A stretch of DNA of 64,000 nucleotides from Demequina mangrovi (GCF_000759715.1 NZ_BBLU01000006.1:124001-188000), one strand, 5' to 3'. Shown: positions 1 through 11,092, numbered from the stretch's first letter. The notes: generated by a model not told the origin, from the letters alone. Made by a program: numbers and translations.

Positions 1-2
1 TC

Positions 3-1058
3 GGCGACGACGCCCGCGCCTTCATCCTCACCGGCGACGGACAGGTGGTCGCGGCGCCGGCGGGGGACCGGGACGAGTTCCGCCGCCTCGTCGAGTCCGA
101 GTCCGGCATCCCCGAGGCCGGCGACCTGGGCCTGCCGACGCTCGGCCCCCAGCCGCCGGAGGGGTCGCGGCCGCCCACGGCGTCCGAGCCGCCTCCCGAC
201 GCGATCCGTTCCGAGGGCGACGTCGTCTCGCTCGAGCGTCAGATGGACGAGAGCACCGGCCTGGACTGGGTGCTCCACCTCGACGCGCAGGCTGACGACC
301 TCATGCCGTCGGTGTCCACCATGAGCCGCGCGACCGTGATGGTGACCGCGATCTCCTTCCTGCTCGTGGTGATCGCAGGCATCGTCGCGCTGCGGCTGTG
401 GCTGCCGATCCGCATGCTCCGTCAGCGCGCCGCCACCGATGCCCTCACCGGCCTCGCGAACCGCTACGAGTACCACCGGCGCGCCCGCGCGATCCTGCGG
501 TCCGCGGAGCAGTCCGGTCAGAACGTGCTGGTGGTCGCGCTCGACCTCGACAACTTCAAGCCCGTCAACGACGAGTACGGCCACGATGCGGGCGACGTGA
601 TCCTCGCGGCCGTCGGCGACGCGCTGCTCGAGTCCGTGCGATCGCGCGACCTCGCGGCCCGCGTGGGCGGCGACGAGTTCGTGGTGGTGATGCGCCTGGG
701 CGAGCGCGGCTCCCCGGTCGAGGTCGCGCGTCGCCTGCGCGACGACGTCGCCGAGGCGATCCTCGAGTCCTGCGGCGGCGCCGCCGGGGTGGGCGTGACG
801 GCCGGCTTCTCCGCGACGTCGGAGCTGGGTTACGAGCTCAGGCACCTGCAGTCGGCCGCGGACGAGGCGCTGGTGACAGGCAAGCGCGCGCGCAAGGGAC
901 GCAGCTACGCGTACGGGCATCGCACCACCGTCCGGGAGGACGGGCAGGCCACGGCGCAGGCTGGTGCCCCTGCGGAGGAGGGCCCCGAGGCGGCCGACGA
1001 CGCGGCGCCGCAGACGTCCGACGACGCACCGACGGCTGGTAGTCTCCCCGGGAACTGA
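3..1058 (+). CDS. Membrane diguanylate cyclase (GGDEF), 5'-truncated by window start
   Basis: The frame is open from base 3, so the N-terminus lies outside the window. The visible part ends a periplasmic sensor region, crosses the membrane once (around bases 330-400, a run of V, I, L and A), and then carries a GGDEF domain expected to make c-di-GMP from two GTP. The signature GGDEF is intact at 666-680. An RSRD tetrapeptide lies five residues before it, matching the RxxD product-inhibition I-site. The N-terminal lead-in of the domain (DALTGLANR) is typical. The C-terminal tail is acidic, low-complexity and rich in Ala, Pro and Glu. A second GGDEF gene follows one gene downstream. Family assignment is firm; the signal sensed is unknown. 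Confidence 0.93.
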   Translation, partial: GDDARAFILTGDGQVVAAPAGDRDEFRRLVESESGIPEAGDLGLPTLGPQPPEGSRPPTASEPPPDAIRSEGDVVSLERQMDESTGLDWVLHLDAQADDLMPSVSTMSRATVMVTAISFLLVVIAGIVALRLWLPIRMLRQRAATDALTGLANRYEYHRRARAILRSAEQSGQNVLVVALDLDNFKPVNDEYGHDAGDVILAAVGDALLESVRSRDLAARVGGDEFVVVMRLGERGSPVEVARRLRDDVAEAILESCGGAAGVGVTAGFSATSELGYELRHLQSAADEALVTGKRARKGRSYAYGHRTTVREDGQATAQAGAPAEEGPEAADDAAPQTSDDAPTAGSLPGN

Positions 1059-1067
1059 GGAGGCTCG

Positions 1068-1520
1068 ATGGACAACACCCGCCGGCTCGACATCCCCGGA
1101 GCACGAGGAAAGGTCGAGGTCGAGGGCGTCCTCGGGCTGCTCTACAAGGTGCGCATCGACGGCGACGTGGTGAAGCGCAAGCGCGGCGCGTGGGCCGTCC
1201 CCATGCGCGACCGGTCGACCGGCCGCCTCACCTCGAACGGGGTGCTCCCGGGCTTCCAGACGCTGCGCTTCAACGGCGAGCCGATCCTCAAGATGGGCGC
1301 GCACGTCGAGACGGCAGCCAAGATCGCGATGTTCGCGCCCGTGATCCTCATCCTCTTCGGCTTCATCGGCGCGATCGCCGCGGTGCTGATGTTCCTCACC
1401 AACGTGCTCGTGGTGAAGAACCCGCAGATGCCCGCCGGCATGCGCATCGGCCTCCCGGTGCTCAACGCCTTCGTCATGGCGCTGCTGCTCAACGCGCTCA
1501 TCGGTCTGCCCTTCAGCTGA
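1068..1520 (+). CDS. Small membrane protein between two diguanylate cyclases
   Basis: A 150-residue protein I do not recognise. Residues 1-80 are soluble and basic. Two hydrophobic segments follow (about residues 87-115 and 127-147), suggesting a cytoplasmic N-domain with a membrane hairpin. A GAGGAG ribosome-binding site lies just before the ATG and overlaps the stop of the upstream diguanylate cyclase, so the two are probably co-transcribed. The next diguanylate cyclase begins 14 nt after its stop. The arrangement suggests a role tied to c-di-GMP signalling, but that is inference from position only. Confidence 0.8.
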   Translation: MDNTRRLDIPGARGKVEVEGVLGLLYKVRIDGDVVKRKRGAWAVPMRDRSTGRLTSNGVLPGFQTLRFNGEPILKMGAHVETAAKIAMFAPVILILFGFIGAIAAVLMFLTNVLVVKNPQMPAGMRIGLPVLNAFVMALLLNALIGLPFS

Positions 1521-1534
1521 TCCGCGCGCCGCAC

Positions 1535-3046
1535 GTGTCCCGTCGCCTCGCTGTGCGCAGCCCCTCCGACCCGCTGCCGTGGGCGTTCGGCGTCGTCATC
1601 GCCGCGCTCGTCGTCATCGGGGCCACCACGCTTGTGGTGCGCGCGAGCGTGACCGAGGACTCCGCGCATGCCGCGATCGAGGGCACGACCTTGGTCGGCG
1701 ATGCGACCGCGGTGCAGCTCGAGGCGGCGACCCGGCCCGCCGAGGCGACGGTGCGCGGCGTGGCGGGCGTGGTCGGGCTCGACCCGAGCGCCCTCGACGA
1801 CCCGGCGCGCATGCTCGACGAGCTCGGCGGGCTCATGGACGGTCAGCCCAACATCGCCGCGATCTCCATCGTGGCGGAGGACGGGTCCGAGGTGGAGATG
1901 GACCGCCGCAAGCCGGGCTTCGTGTTCCGCACGGTCGCCGCGGACGGGACGGTCGAGGTGACCGTGCTCGACGAGACGCTCGAGCCGGTCGAGACGCGCG
2001 GGGACGCGCCTGCCCGGGCACGCCCGGAACGCGCCTGGCTCGATGAGGCGCGCTCGTCGACCGAGGTCGTATGGACCGGACCGGAGCACCTCTCCGCGGT
2101 GGGGCGCACCGTGGTCCACGCGTCGATGGCCGCGTGGGGGGCGAGCGGTGCGGGCGTCGCGGTGGTGTCCGTGCGCCTCGACGCCGAGGTCTTCTCCCGG
2201 CTGCTTAGCAGCTCCTCGGCGGTGTCCTACGGCGAGGCGTCGGTGGTGGGGGAGGACGGGACCGTGCTGGCCGGTGAGGCAGGGCTCGCGTTCCCGGACG
2301 ATGCCGTGACCGAGCAGGCGTCGGAGGGCGTCGTCGCGGTGGGCGACGTGGTCACGTACCAGCGTCCGGTGAGCGGATCGCTGCCGTGGACGCTCACCGT
2401 CGTGGTCGACGGCGACGACGTGCTGCCCGCGATCGCCTCGCTCGACCGCACGATGCTGCTCTACTCGGTGGTCATCGTCGTGGTGACCCTGCTCATGAGC
2501 CTGCTGCTGTGGGCGCTGCGCCGGCCCGCCGGCGAGGTGTCCGCGCGCGCCCGGACCGACGCCCTCACGGGCCTGAGCAACCGCCACCACTTCGAGGTGC
2601 GCGGCAACGACGTGCTTCAGGCGGCGCTGCGCCGCGGCGCCGGCGTGGTGGTCGCGGTCTTCGACCTCGACAACTTCAAGTCGGTCAACGACGGTGCGGG
2701 GCACGAGCAGGGGGACGATGCGCTGCGCGCCGTCGCCGACGGTCTCGCCCGGGCGGCGGGTCCGCGTGACGTGGTCGGCCGGCTGGGCGGCGACGAGTTC
2801 GCGGCGGTGCTGTGGCTCGGCGCCGACGAGGACGCGGCGGACGCGGTCGAGCGGCTGCGCGCGAGCGCGCACCTCACGCTCGCGCGGGCGGTCGGCTCGC
2901 GCTTCGACGTGGGCGTGAGCGCCGGCTGGGTCGACACGTCGGCGGGGGAGTTCCGCCTGCCGACGCTCGTGCGTGCCGCGGACGATGCGCTCGTCGCGGG
3001 CAAGCGGGGCGAGAAGGGCCTGGCGTACGAGGGCATGCACATCTGA
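1535..3046 (+). CDS. Membrane diguanylate cyclase with extracytoplasmic sensor domain
   Basis: A GTG start at 1535, 14 nt after the preceding stop, gives 503 residues; upstream in-frame sequence overlaps the previous gene. Architecture: a transmembrane segment (about residues 15-36), an extracytoplasmic region of about 260 residues resembling Cache-type sensors, a second transmembrane segment (about 305-328), then GGDEF. The active-site GGDEF is intact. At the I-site position the residues are GPRD, so the RxxD inhibition motif appears absent, unlike the cyclase two genes upstream. The two enzymes may therefore differ in feedback control. No EAL or HD-GYP domain is present. Start choice is uncertain by a few codons. 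Confidence 0.9.
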   Translation: MSRRLAVRSPSDPLPWAFGVVIAALVVIGATTLVVRASVTEDSAHAAIEGTTLVGDATAVQLEAATRPAEATVRGVAGVVGLDPSALDDPARMLDELGGLMDGQPNIAAISIVAEDGSEVEMDRRKPGFVFRTVAADGTVEVTVLDETLEPVETRGDAPARARPERAWLDEARSSTEVVWTGPEHLSAVGRTVVHASMAAWGASGAGVAVVSVRLDAEVFSRLLSSSSAVSYGEASVVGEDGTVLAGEAGLAFPDDAVTEQASEGVVAVGDVVTYQRPVSGSLPWTLTVVVDGDDVLPAIASLDRTMLLYSVVIVVVTLLMSLLLWALRRPAGEVSARARTDALTGLSNRHHFEVRGNDVLQAALRRGAGVVVAVFDLDNFKSVNDGAGHEQGDDALRAVADGLARAAGPRDVVGRLGGDEFAAVLWLGADEDAADAVERLRASAHLTLARAVGSRFDVGVSAGWVDTSAGEFRLPTLVRAADDALVAGKRGEKGLAYEGMHI

Positions 3047-3097
3047 CGTGCCCGCCGGTCCTGCCGGCGCCGCGCATCGTCCTGCTACGGTGGGCGC

Positions 3098-3154
3098 ATG
3101 AGCACGAGCCTGGCCCGCAGCATGCGCCGCGCCGCCGTGCGCCTGTTTCTCTAG
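3098..3154 (+). CDS. Leaderless leader peptide upstream of pheST
   Basis: An 18-codon frame encodes MSTSLARSMRRAAVRLFL and ends in TAG. A -10 box TACGGT (3086-3091) ends exactly 6 nt before the ATG, fitting a leaderless transcript. The penultimate codon is TTT, a rare Phe codon in this GC-rich genome, and the stop overlaps the first base of a strong hairpin. The next gene is pheS. This layout fits ribosome-mediated attenuation of phenylalanyl-tRNA synthetase, although a single Phe codon is few for a classical attenuator. A 9-mer GCATCGTCC lies 3 nt upstream of the -10 box. Confidence 0.6.
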   Translation: MSTSLARSMRRAAVRLFL

Positions 3155-3176
3155 GCCCGGGGAGATCCCCCGGGCC
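3154..3176 (+). terminator. Attenuator-like hairpin before pheS
   Basis: A perfect 9-bp GC stem (GGCCCGGGG paired with CCCCGGGCC, loop AGATC) begins on the last base of the leader peptide's stop codon. There is no clear T-run after it, so it may act as a pause, attenuator or translational switch rather than a simple terminator. Confidence 0.6.
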
Positions 3177-3241
3177 TGACGCCATGCCCGCGCCCGCATC
3201 GTCCTGCGTCTCGCCGCCGGACGTGCCCGCGCTCCCGCTAG

Positions 3242-4365
<1,124 letters not shown>

Positions 4366-4366
<1 letters not shown>

Positions 4367-6948
4367 TGCCCAAGATTCCGCTTTCATGGCTCGCGGAGTC
4401 GGTCGCTCTCGAGCCCGGCGCCTCGCCGGTCGACATCGCCACGTCCCTGGCGAAGGTCGGTCTCGAGGAGGAGGGGATCCACGGCTCCGGTGTCGAGGGT
4501 CCTCTGGTCGTCGGCCGCGTCATGTCGTTGGTCAAGGAGGAGCAGTCCAACGGCAAGACCATCAACTACTGCCGCGTGGACGTCGGCGCCTTCAACGACC
4601 CCGAGGGTCCGGGCCACAAGCCCGACAACAAGGTCGAGTACCCGTCGTCGAAGGGCATCGTCTGCGGTGCGCACAACTTCGTCGAGGGCGACTACGTGGT
4701 CGTGGTGCTGCCCGGCGCGACGCTTCCCGGACCGTTCCCGATCTCGGGGCGCAAGACGTACGGCCACTGGTCGGACGGCATGATCTGCTCCGCGAAGGAG
4801 CTCGGGCTGGGCGAGGACCACTCGGGGATCATCGTGCTCACGTCGATGGGGTTCTCCGCTGACGACCTGACGCCGGGGCAGGACGCGATCGCGCTGCTCG
4901 GTCTGGACGAGAAGACCCTCGAGATCAACGTGACGCCGGACCGCGGCTACTCGTTCTCGATCCGCGGCGTGGCGCGCGAGTACTCGCACGCCACGGGCGC
5001 ATCGTTCACGGACCCTGCTTCGCTGCCCGTTTCCGGGGCTGCGGGGGACGCGTTCCCTGTGCTCATCGAGGACCACGCGCCCGTGCGCGGCAATGTCGGC
5101 TGCGACCGGTTCGTGGCGCGCATCGTCCGGGGCTTCGACCCGTCCGCGGTATCGCCGGGCTGGATGAAGCAGCGCCTCGAGGCGGCGGGCATGCGCTCGA
5201 TCTCGCTCGCGGTGGACGTCACCAACTACGTCATGCTCGAGCTGGGTCAGCCGCTGCACGCGTACGACCTCGCGACGCTTACCGCGCCCATCGTGGTGCG
5301 GCGCGCGGTGCCGGCCGAGCAGATCGAGACGCTCGACGACGTCGAGCGCGTGCTGCACGGCGAGGACCTGCTGATCACGGATTCGCTCGGTGGCCACGGC
5401 GCCCGTCCGATCGGCATCGCCGGCGTCATGGGCGGCGCGCTGACCGAGGTCTCTTCTGGGACGACCGATGTCCTTCTCGAGGCCGCGCACTTCGACCCGA
5501 TCACGGTCGCGCGCACTGCTCGCCGCCACAAGCTGGGCTCGGAGGCCTCGCGTCGCTTCGAGCGTGCGGTCGACACCGCGCTGCCGCCCGTCGCGGTGCA
5601 GCGGGCTGCGAACCTGCTGGTAGAGTTCGGCGGCGGTGTGATCGAGGAGATCTACACGGACGTGAACAACGTCCCGGCGGTCGAGGCGATCGAGATGGAC
5701 GCCGACTTCCCGGCGCGCATCGTCGGCGTGCCGTACACGGCCGCGCAGGTGATCGACTCTCTGACGCAGGTGGGGTGCTCGGTCGAGCGCGACGGCGAGG
5801 TGCTCATCGTGACGCCGCCGACGTGGCGCGCCGACCTGGAGGCGCCCATCAACCTGGTCGAGGAGGTCGCGCGCCTGCAGGGCTACGAGGGCATGCCGTC
5901 GGTGCTGCCCGTGGCGCCTCCGGGGCGCGGCTACACGCACTCGCAGCTGGTCCGGAAGTCGGTCGCGCGTTCGCTCGCCGAGGCCGGTCTGACGCAGGTG
6001 CTCACCTACCCGTTCATCTCCGAGGCGCGGCTCGATGACTGCCTGCTGCCTGCCGACGATGTGCGTCGTGACGTGATCCGCCTGGCGAACCCGATCTCGG
6101 CCGAGCAGCCGCTGCTGCGGACTGCCGTGATCGAGACGCTGGTGGATGCGGTGCGCGTGAACCTGGGCCGTGGCGCGCAGGACGTGGCCCTCTACGAGAC
6201 GGGGCGCGCGTACCTCGGGCGTCTGGTCGGGGCGATCCCGGCGACGTACTCGGGCACGTCGATCACGCCGGACGACGTTGAGGCCTTGAACGAGGCCATC
6301 CCGGGCCAGGTGCGCCGCGTCGCCGGCGTCATGGCCGGCAACCGCGTGGTCTCCGGCTGGGACGGTCACGCGACGCCGTGGCGCTGGACGGACGCGATGG
6401 CGATGGTCGAGAAGGTCGAGCGCGCGTGCGGCGTGGTGCTCGAGATCTCGTCCGAGGTGGGGGAGCGTCAGTCGACGGCGCCGTTCCACCCGGGCCGTGT
6501 GGCGGTCTACCGCCTCGCCGGCGAGATCGTCGGCCTGGCCGGCGAGCTGCACCCGAAGGTCTGCGAGAACCTGGGCCTCCCGGCGCGGACGGTGGCGTTC
6601 GAGCTGCTGCTCGACCCGCTGATCGACGAGTCGGAGGGCGTGCTGGTGACGGCGTCGCCCGTCTCCGGCCAGGTGCTGGCGAAGGAGGACTTCGCCTTCG
6701 TGGTTCCTGCGTCGGTGGCTGCCGGTGCGCTGGTCGACGCCGTCCTGGAGGCCGGTGACGGCCTCGTCGAGGACGCGCGCGTGTTCGATGTCTACACTGG
6801 AGAGCAGATTGGTGGCGGGAAGAAGTCGTTGGCCATCAACGTGAAGATGCGCGACGCAGACCACACGCTCACGGCCGACGAGGTGCTTGAGGTGCGCAAC
6901 GCGATCATCGTGGCGGCGGCAGAGAAGTTTGGGGCAATCTTGCGGTGA
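4366..6948 (+). CDS. pheT: Phenylalanyl-tRNA synthetase beta subunit
   Basis: The partner of PheS; it carries tRNA binding and editing. The ATG at 4366 shares one base with the pheS stop, giving 860 residues, normal for the bacterial long form. Domains in order: EMAP-like tRNA-binding domain (about 40-165), B1/B3-B4 editing region, B5 DNA-binding-like domain (about 430-500), the non-catalytic synthetase-like core, and a C-terminal ferredoxin-fold anticodon-binding domain (about 765-860). The frame that continues upstream of 4366 lies inside pheS and is a shadow. Confidence 0.97.
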
Positions 6949-7529
6949 CAGGGGTCGACTACGAGCTGCTGGCGGAGTGGGAGCCCGAGGAGGGCACTGA
7001 TACCTACATCCGTCGCAAGCCCGTACGACTCAGAGATCGCGAGGCGCTCCTGGCGTTGCTGAGGCGATTCGAACGCTACGCGGGCACGAACAACTTCATG
7101 TTCTCGGCCAACGAGGAAGATTTCGATTCGACGGTCGATTTCAGCGAGCTCGTCGATCGGCTTCCGAGCCGCGTCTCGGTGCTCCATCTTCAGACCTACT
7201 CGGAACCTTTCATGGTGGTGCGGCTGACCTCGTGGGAGGGAGGCCAGACTTGGGTGGATGCGCCTGAGGGCGACGTGTTCGACAGTCCACGACGGAGCCT
7301 GATCGGTGTGATCGAAGGGAACTCGCGGCCTATCGGCTTCCGGCGAAGACTGACCAAGTCGCGTTGGCGGTGGCTGGCTCGGCGGGCGCGTGTGTCAGTG
7401 GTCGAGCGTGACCGGCGTGACGTTCTGTCCGAACGCCGCTTCGACCGACGGACGGCGATGATTGGCGCGGTCTTCGGTCTCATCGGCGGGCTCGCGGCCG
7501 TGCTCTTCGCCGCAGTGATCGGTGACTAG
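6945..7529 (+). CDS. Unrecognised protein with C-terminal membrane anchor, coupled to pheT
   Basis: A GTG start overlaps the pheT stop by four bases (GTGA), so it is translationally coupled to a tRNA synthetase. The 194-residue product is mostly soluble and charged. A strongly basic stretch (about residues 120-168) leads into one hydrophobic segment near the C-terminus (about 170-190), which would anchor it in the membrane facing the cytoplasm. I do not recognise the family. Its codon usage is less GC-biased than pheT. Confidence 0.75.
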   Translation: MTGVDYELLAEWEPEEGTDTYIRRKPVRLRDREALLALLRRFERYAGTNNFMFSANEEDFDSTVDFSELVDRLPSRVSVLHLQTYSEPFMVVRLTSWEGGQTWVDAPEGDVFDSPRRSLIGVIEGNSRPIGFRRRLTKSRWRWLARRARVSVVERDRRDVLSERRFDRRTAMIGAVFGLIGGLAAVLFAAVIGD

Positions 7530-7697
7530 CGCCGTGCGTGCGTGACCGTCGGCGAGCCTGTTTTCAGGGCGCAGCTCGACGAGAGTGTGTGCAACCGCCA
7601 AACGCTGGCTTGGGAACGCTGCCCAGTTGGGTGGCACCGGGACCTCCAAGGGTGTCCCTGTGTGTCCCTTCACCCACTGAGCGCGTGCTGGGTCGGC

Positions 7698-7791
7698 GAT
7701 GTCCCCAGGCTCGAAACTGGTCGCAAATTCCACAGGTACCAGGGGTGATATCTGGGGTTGAGTGTCAGACCCGGGTGGTTGACTGGTGGTC
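7698..7791 (+). promoter_or_regulatory. Conserved upstream region of DUF222/HNH gene, copy 1
   Basis: Two blocks, GATGTCCCCAG (7698-7708) and TGTCAGA (7763-7769), lie 94 and 29 bp before the ATG. The same blocks stand 96 and 28 bp before the second DUF222/HNH gene in this window (60819-60829 and 60887-60893). Most of the spacer differs. A TTCCACA..ACCAGGG segment here resembles the reverse complement of the equivalent segment there. Function unknown; promoter or protein-binding site is inferred from conserved spacing. Confidence 0.5.
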
Positions 7792-9159
7792 ATGGAGATC
7801 ACAGAGGCTGCGGCGGCGGTGGAGCGGGCGTTGGATGTGCTCGTGCCTGCTGAGCCTGGTGCGCTGGCGGGGTTGAGCGAGGCCGATGTCGCGGCCCGTC
7901 AGGCCGCGTGGGCGCGGATCCGACGCCTCGTGGACGTGCGCGGCGCGCTGCTGGCCGGTGTGGTCGCCAAGCGCTCCGACGGCGCGGGCGGTGGGATGGC
8001 GCGCCGGCATGGGCATCGCAACGCGGTCGGGATGGTCGCGCAGGTGAGCGGCGGGTCGGCGAAGGAGGCGCGTGACCTCATCGCCGCCGGGGAGCTGCTC
8101 TCCGGGGACGATGCCCCGCCTGGGGCTGCGGCGGCGGGGGCTACGCCGCGGTGGTCGCAGGTCGCGGCCGCGCTGCGGTCCGGGGTCTTGTCGGCGGCGC
8201 AGGCGGCATTGCTCAAGGACACCCTCGAGCGGCTCGAGGGCGCCGACGAGCGACTTGAGGCGCGCCTCGTGGCGAAAGCGCAGCGGCTGCCGCTGGCGGA
8301 TCTGCGCAAGGCCTGCCTGGATGTGACCGCCCGCTGGGACCTCGACAGGTGGGAGGCGCGGGAGAAGCGTCAACGCGCCGACAGGTACGTCACCGTGTCG
8401 GAGCGGGCGGACGGCATGATCGCCCTCAGCGGCGTCCTCGATCCCGCCTCGGGGGCGGTCATCAAGACCTGGCTCGACGCGCAAGTCAGGGACGCGTTCG
8501 CCCGGCGCCGCAACGAAGGCCTGGGCCCGGCCGAGCCCGGGGAGGCCGGACGGATCCGCGCCGACGCGCTGGTCGATCTCGCCCGTCACGGGATGCGCTG
8601 CGACCAGCCGGGCGCCGGTGTGTCGACCCAGGTGGTCGTACGCGTTGATGAGCCGGGACTGCGCACCGGACTCGGGCTCGGGTCGTGCGACGCGATCTCC
8701 ACCCCGATGAGTGCGGGCCAACTGCGGCGGATGGCCGTCGACGCGAAACTCCTCCCCGTCATCCTCGGCGCCGGGTCGCAAGCCCTGGACGTCGGCTACG
8801 CCCGCCGCTACTTCACCCCGGCGCAGCGGATCGCGCTGGCCGAGAGGGACGGCGGCTGCGCCTTCTGCCATGCACCCGTCTCCTGGTGCGACGCGCACCA
8901 CATCCTGGAATGGTCCAGCGGCGGGCCTTCGAACCTCGCCAACGGGGTGCTCCTGTGCACCAGGTGTCATCACCGCATCCACGACGACGGCTGGACCGTC
9001 AAAGCCACCGCCACCGAGGTGTGGTTCACCCCGCCCCGCACGATCGACCCCACCCGCACACCCCGACAAGGCGGTAAAGCGGCCCTGCACGTCGACATCG
9101 GAGCGAGAGAACGCGAGCCGGAACCGGCCCGCGACCACCGCGAACCCGTACCCGTCTGA
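7792..9159 (+). CDS. DUF222 / HNH endonuclease domain protein (13E12 family)
   Basis: A protein of the abundant actinobacterial 13E12 (REP13E12-like) family: an N-terminal helical DUF222 domain (about residues 10-310) and a C-terminal HNH nuclease fold. The nuclease is visible as CAFC, SWCDAHH, NGVLLC and RCHHRIH, supplying the Cys2-Cys2 structural zinc site and the catalytic His residues. I chose the ATG at 7792 over a GTG two codons earlier. The cellular role of the family is not established. A diverged paralogue lies at 60915-62183 with the same upstream motifs. Confidence 0.9.
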   Translation: MEITEAAAAVERALDVLVPAEPGALAGLSEADVAARQAAWARIRRLVDVRGALLAGVVAKRSDGAGGGMARRHGHRNAVGMVAQVSGGSAKEARDLIAAGELLSGDDAPPGAAAAGATPRWSQVAAALRSGVLSAAQAALLKDTLERLEGADERLEARLVAKAQRLPLADLRKACLDVTARWDLDRWEAREKRQRADRYVTVSERADGMIALSGVLDPASGAVIKTWLDAQVRDAFARRRNEGLGPAEPGEAGRIRADALVDLARHGMRCDQPGAGVSTQVVVRVDEPGLRTGLGLGSCDAISTPMSAGQLRRMAVDAKLLPVILGAGSQALDVGYARRYFTPAQRIALAERDGGCAFCHAPVSWCDAHHILEWSSGGPSNLANGVLLCTRCHHRIHDDGWTVKATATEVWFTPPRTIDPTRTPRQGGKAALHVDIGAREREPEPARDHREPVPV

Positions 9160-9317
9160 CCACCCCGCCCCAAAGCGCCACCTACCCGGTGAGCGCCGCA
9201 GCGGCGCGCCCGCCGCCCGCAGTATCGTGCCCGCCCGCATCGTCCACCCTCACCAGGCACGATGCGCCGCCTCGGCATACCGTGGGAATCGCGCGCACCG
9301 CGCGGAGGGAGGCCCCG

Positions 9318-10925
9318 ATGGCAGACCAGCCCGCAGCAGCACCCCACACCCACGAGAAGCGCGAGCACTGGTCCGGCCAGACCGCCTTCATCCTCGCCGC
9401 GATCGGCTCGGCGGTGGGGCTGGGCAACATCTGGCGCTTCCCCGGCCAGGCCTACGAGCACGGTGGCGGCGCGTTCATGATCCCGTACCTCGTCGCGCTC
9501 ATCACCGCCGGTGTGCCGATCCTGTTCCTCGAGAACGCCATCGGCCATCGGTTCCGCGGCTCGGCGCCCCTCGCCATGAAGCGCGTCCACCGCAACGCCG
9601 AGGGCGTCGGCTGGCTGCATGTCGCGATCTGCTTCGTCATCGGGCTCTACTACACCGCGATCATCGCGTGGGCGCTCAGCTACTTCTTCTTCAGCTTCAA
9701 CCTGTCCTTCGCCGACGACCCGGCGGGCTTCTTCACCGCCGACTACCTCGAGCTAGGGGAGTCCGGCACCGTCAGTCTGAGCTTCGTCCCGCAGGTGCTG
9801 ATCCCGCTCGTCGCCGTGTGGGCGATCGTCATCGTCATCCTCGCGCTCGGCATCCACCGCGGCATCGAGCGGCTCAACATCATCGGCATCCCGGTGCTGG
9901 TCGCGACCTTCCTCGTGATCGTGGTCCGCGCCCTGTTCCTCGCCGGCGCCGCCGACGGCATCGAGGCGCTCTTCACCCCGGACTTCGCCGCGCTCAAGGA
10001 TCCGCAGGTGTGGATCGCTGCGTACGGGCAGATCTTCTTCTCACTGTCGCTCGCCTACGGGATCATGATCACGTACGCCTCGTACCGCCGACGCAGGTCG
10101 AACATCACCGGACCCGGGCTGGTGGTCGCGTTCGGCAACAGCTCCTTCGAGCTTCTCGCCGGGATCGGCGTGTTCGCCGCGCTCGGGTTCCTCGCGCACG
10201 AGCAGGGCACCACCGTCGCCGGTCTCGACAACCTCGCGGGGCCCTTCCTCTCGTTCGTGACCTTCCCTGCAGTGATCGCCGAGATGCCCGGCGGGCAGCT
10301 CTTCGGCGCGCTCTTCTTCGCCTCGCTGGTGCTCGCGGGACTCACGTCGCTCGTGTCGGTGCTGCAGGTGATCTCCGCCGCGCTCCAGGAAAAGTTCGAC
10401 CTGCACCCGCGCGGGGGCGCCGTCGCGGTCGGCGTCGTGTCCGCCGTGCTGTCGATCTTGGGCTTCGGCACCACCACTGGGCTCTACCTGCTCGACACCG
10501 TCGACCAGTGGTCCAACCAGCTCGGCATCGTGGCCGGCGCCATCACGATGATCGCCGCTGCGCTGTGGTTCGGCCGCCGCGGGCACGAGCTCGAACGGCA
10601 CCTCGCCGCCGTGTCGACGATGCGTCCCGGCAAGTACTGGATCTGGCTCGTCAACGCGGTCGCCGTGCTGCTCATCTACATGTTCGCGGAGAAGACCGTC
10701 AGCCTCGCCAGCGAGGGCTATGGCGGCTATCCATCCTGGTATCTCAACGTCTTCGGATGGGGCACCGCGGCCTTCCTGCTCGCGGTGGCGCTGTTGATGC
10801 CGTTGCTGCGGTGGCGACGCGACATCGTGCACTTCCACGCCTGGCCGTCGCGCGCGCAGCTGGCGCTGCCTGACGAGGTCGGCGAGCGCCATAGCGAGGA
10901 CTACGACCCGAAGGGGGAGTCATGA
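9318..10925 (+). CDS. metP: Sodium-dependent methionine/alanine transporter (NSS family)
   Basis: A neurotransmitter:sodium symporter family transporter of 535 residues with about 11-12 membrane helices. The N-terminal helix contains the family's sodium- and substrate-site sequence (FILAAIGSAVGLGNIWRFP). It is followed after a 4-nt overlap by a 56-residue single-helix protein of the MetS type. In Corynebacterium glutamicum the MetP-MetS pair imports methionine and alanine, and that substrate range is inferred here. Start ATG at 9318 has an upstream GGAGG. A possible -10 TACCGT lies at 9278-9283. Confidence 0.9.
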   Translation: MADQPAAAPHTHEKREHWSGQTAFILAAIGSAVGLGNIWRFPGQAYEHGGGAFMIPYLVALITAGVPILFLENAIGHRFRGSAPLAMKRVHRNAEGVGWLHVAICFVIGLYYTAIIAWALSYFFFSFNLSFADDPAGFFTADYLELGESGTVSLSFVPQVLIPLVAVWAIVIVILALGIHRGIERLNIIGIPVLVATFLVIVVRALFLAGAADGIEALFTPDFAALKDPQVWIAAYGQIFFSLSLAYGIMITYASYRRRRSNITGPGLVVAFGNSSFELLAGIGVFAALGFLAHEQGTTVAGLDNLAGPFLSFVTFPAVIAEMPGGQLFGALFFASLVLAGLTSLVSVLQVISAALQEKFDLHPRGGAVAVGVVSAVLSILGFGTTTGLYLLDTVDQWSNQLGIVAGAITMIAAALWFGRRGHELERHLAAVSTMRPGKYWIWLVNAVAVLLIYMFAEKTVSLASEGYGGYPSWYLNVFGWGTAAFLLAVALLMPLLRWRRDIVHFHAWPSRAQLALPDEVGERHSEDYDPKGES

Positions 10926-11092
10926 GCGGGCAGGCGATGGCGCTGCTGATCGTGTCGATCGTCCTGGTGTGGGGTGGGCTCGTGGCGTCGATCGTCGTGC
11001 TGGCTCGACGTCCGGAGAACGACCACATGCCCGCCGGCGGTGAGGACACGCGCGTCCCCGACGAGGACGACCGGATGCCGCGCGATCTCTAG
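10922..11092 (+). CDS. metS: Small subunit of the methionine/alanine importer
   Basis: A 56-residue product: one membrane helix (about residues 7-27) followed by a short acidic cytoplasmic tail ending DDRMPRDL. The ATG overlaps the transporter stop by four bases (ATGA). Size, topology and position match MetS, the small subunit required by MetP in Corynebacterium. Confidence 0.85.
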   Translation: MSGQAMALLIVSIVLVWGGLVASIVVLARRPENDHMPAGGEDTRVPDEDDRMPRDL

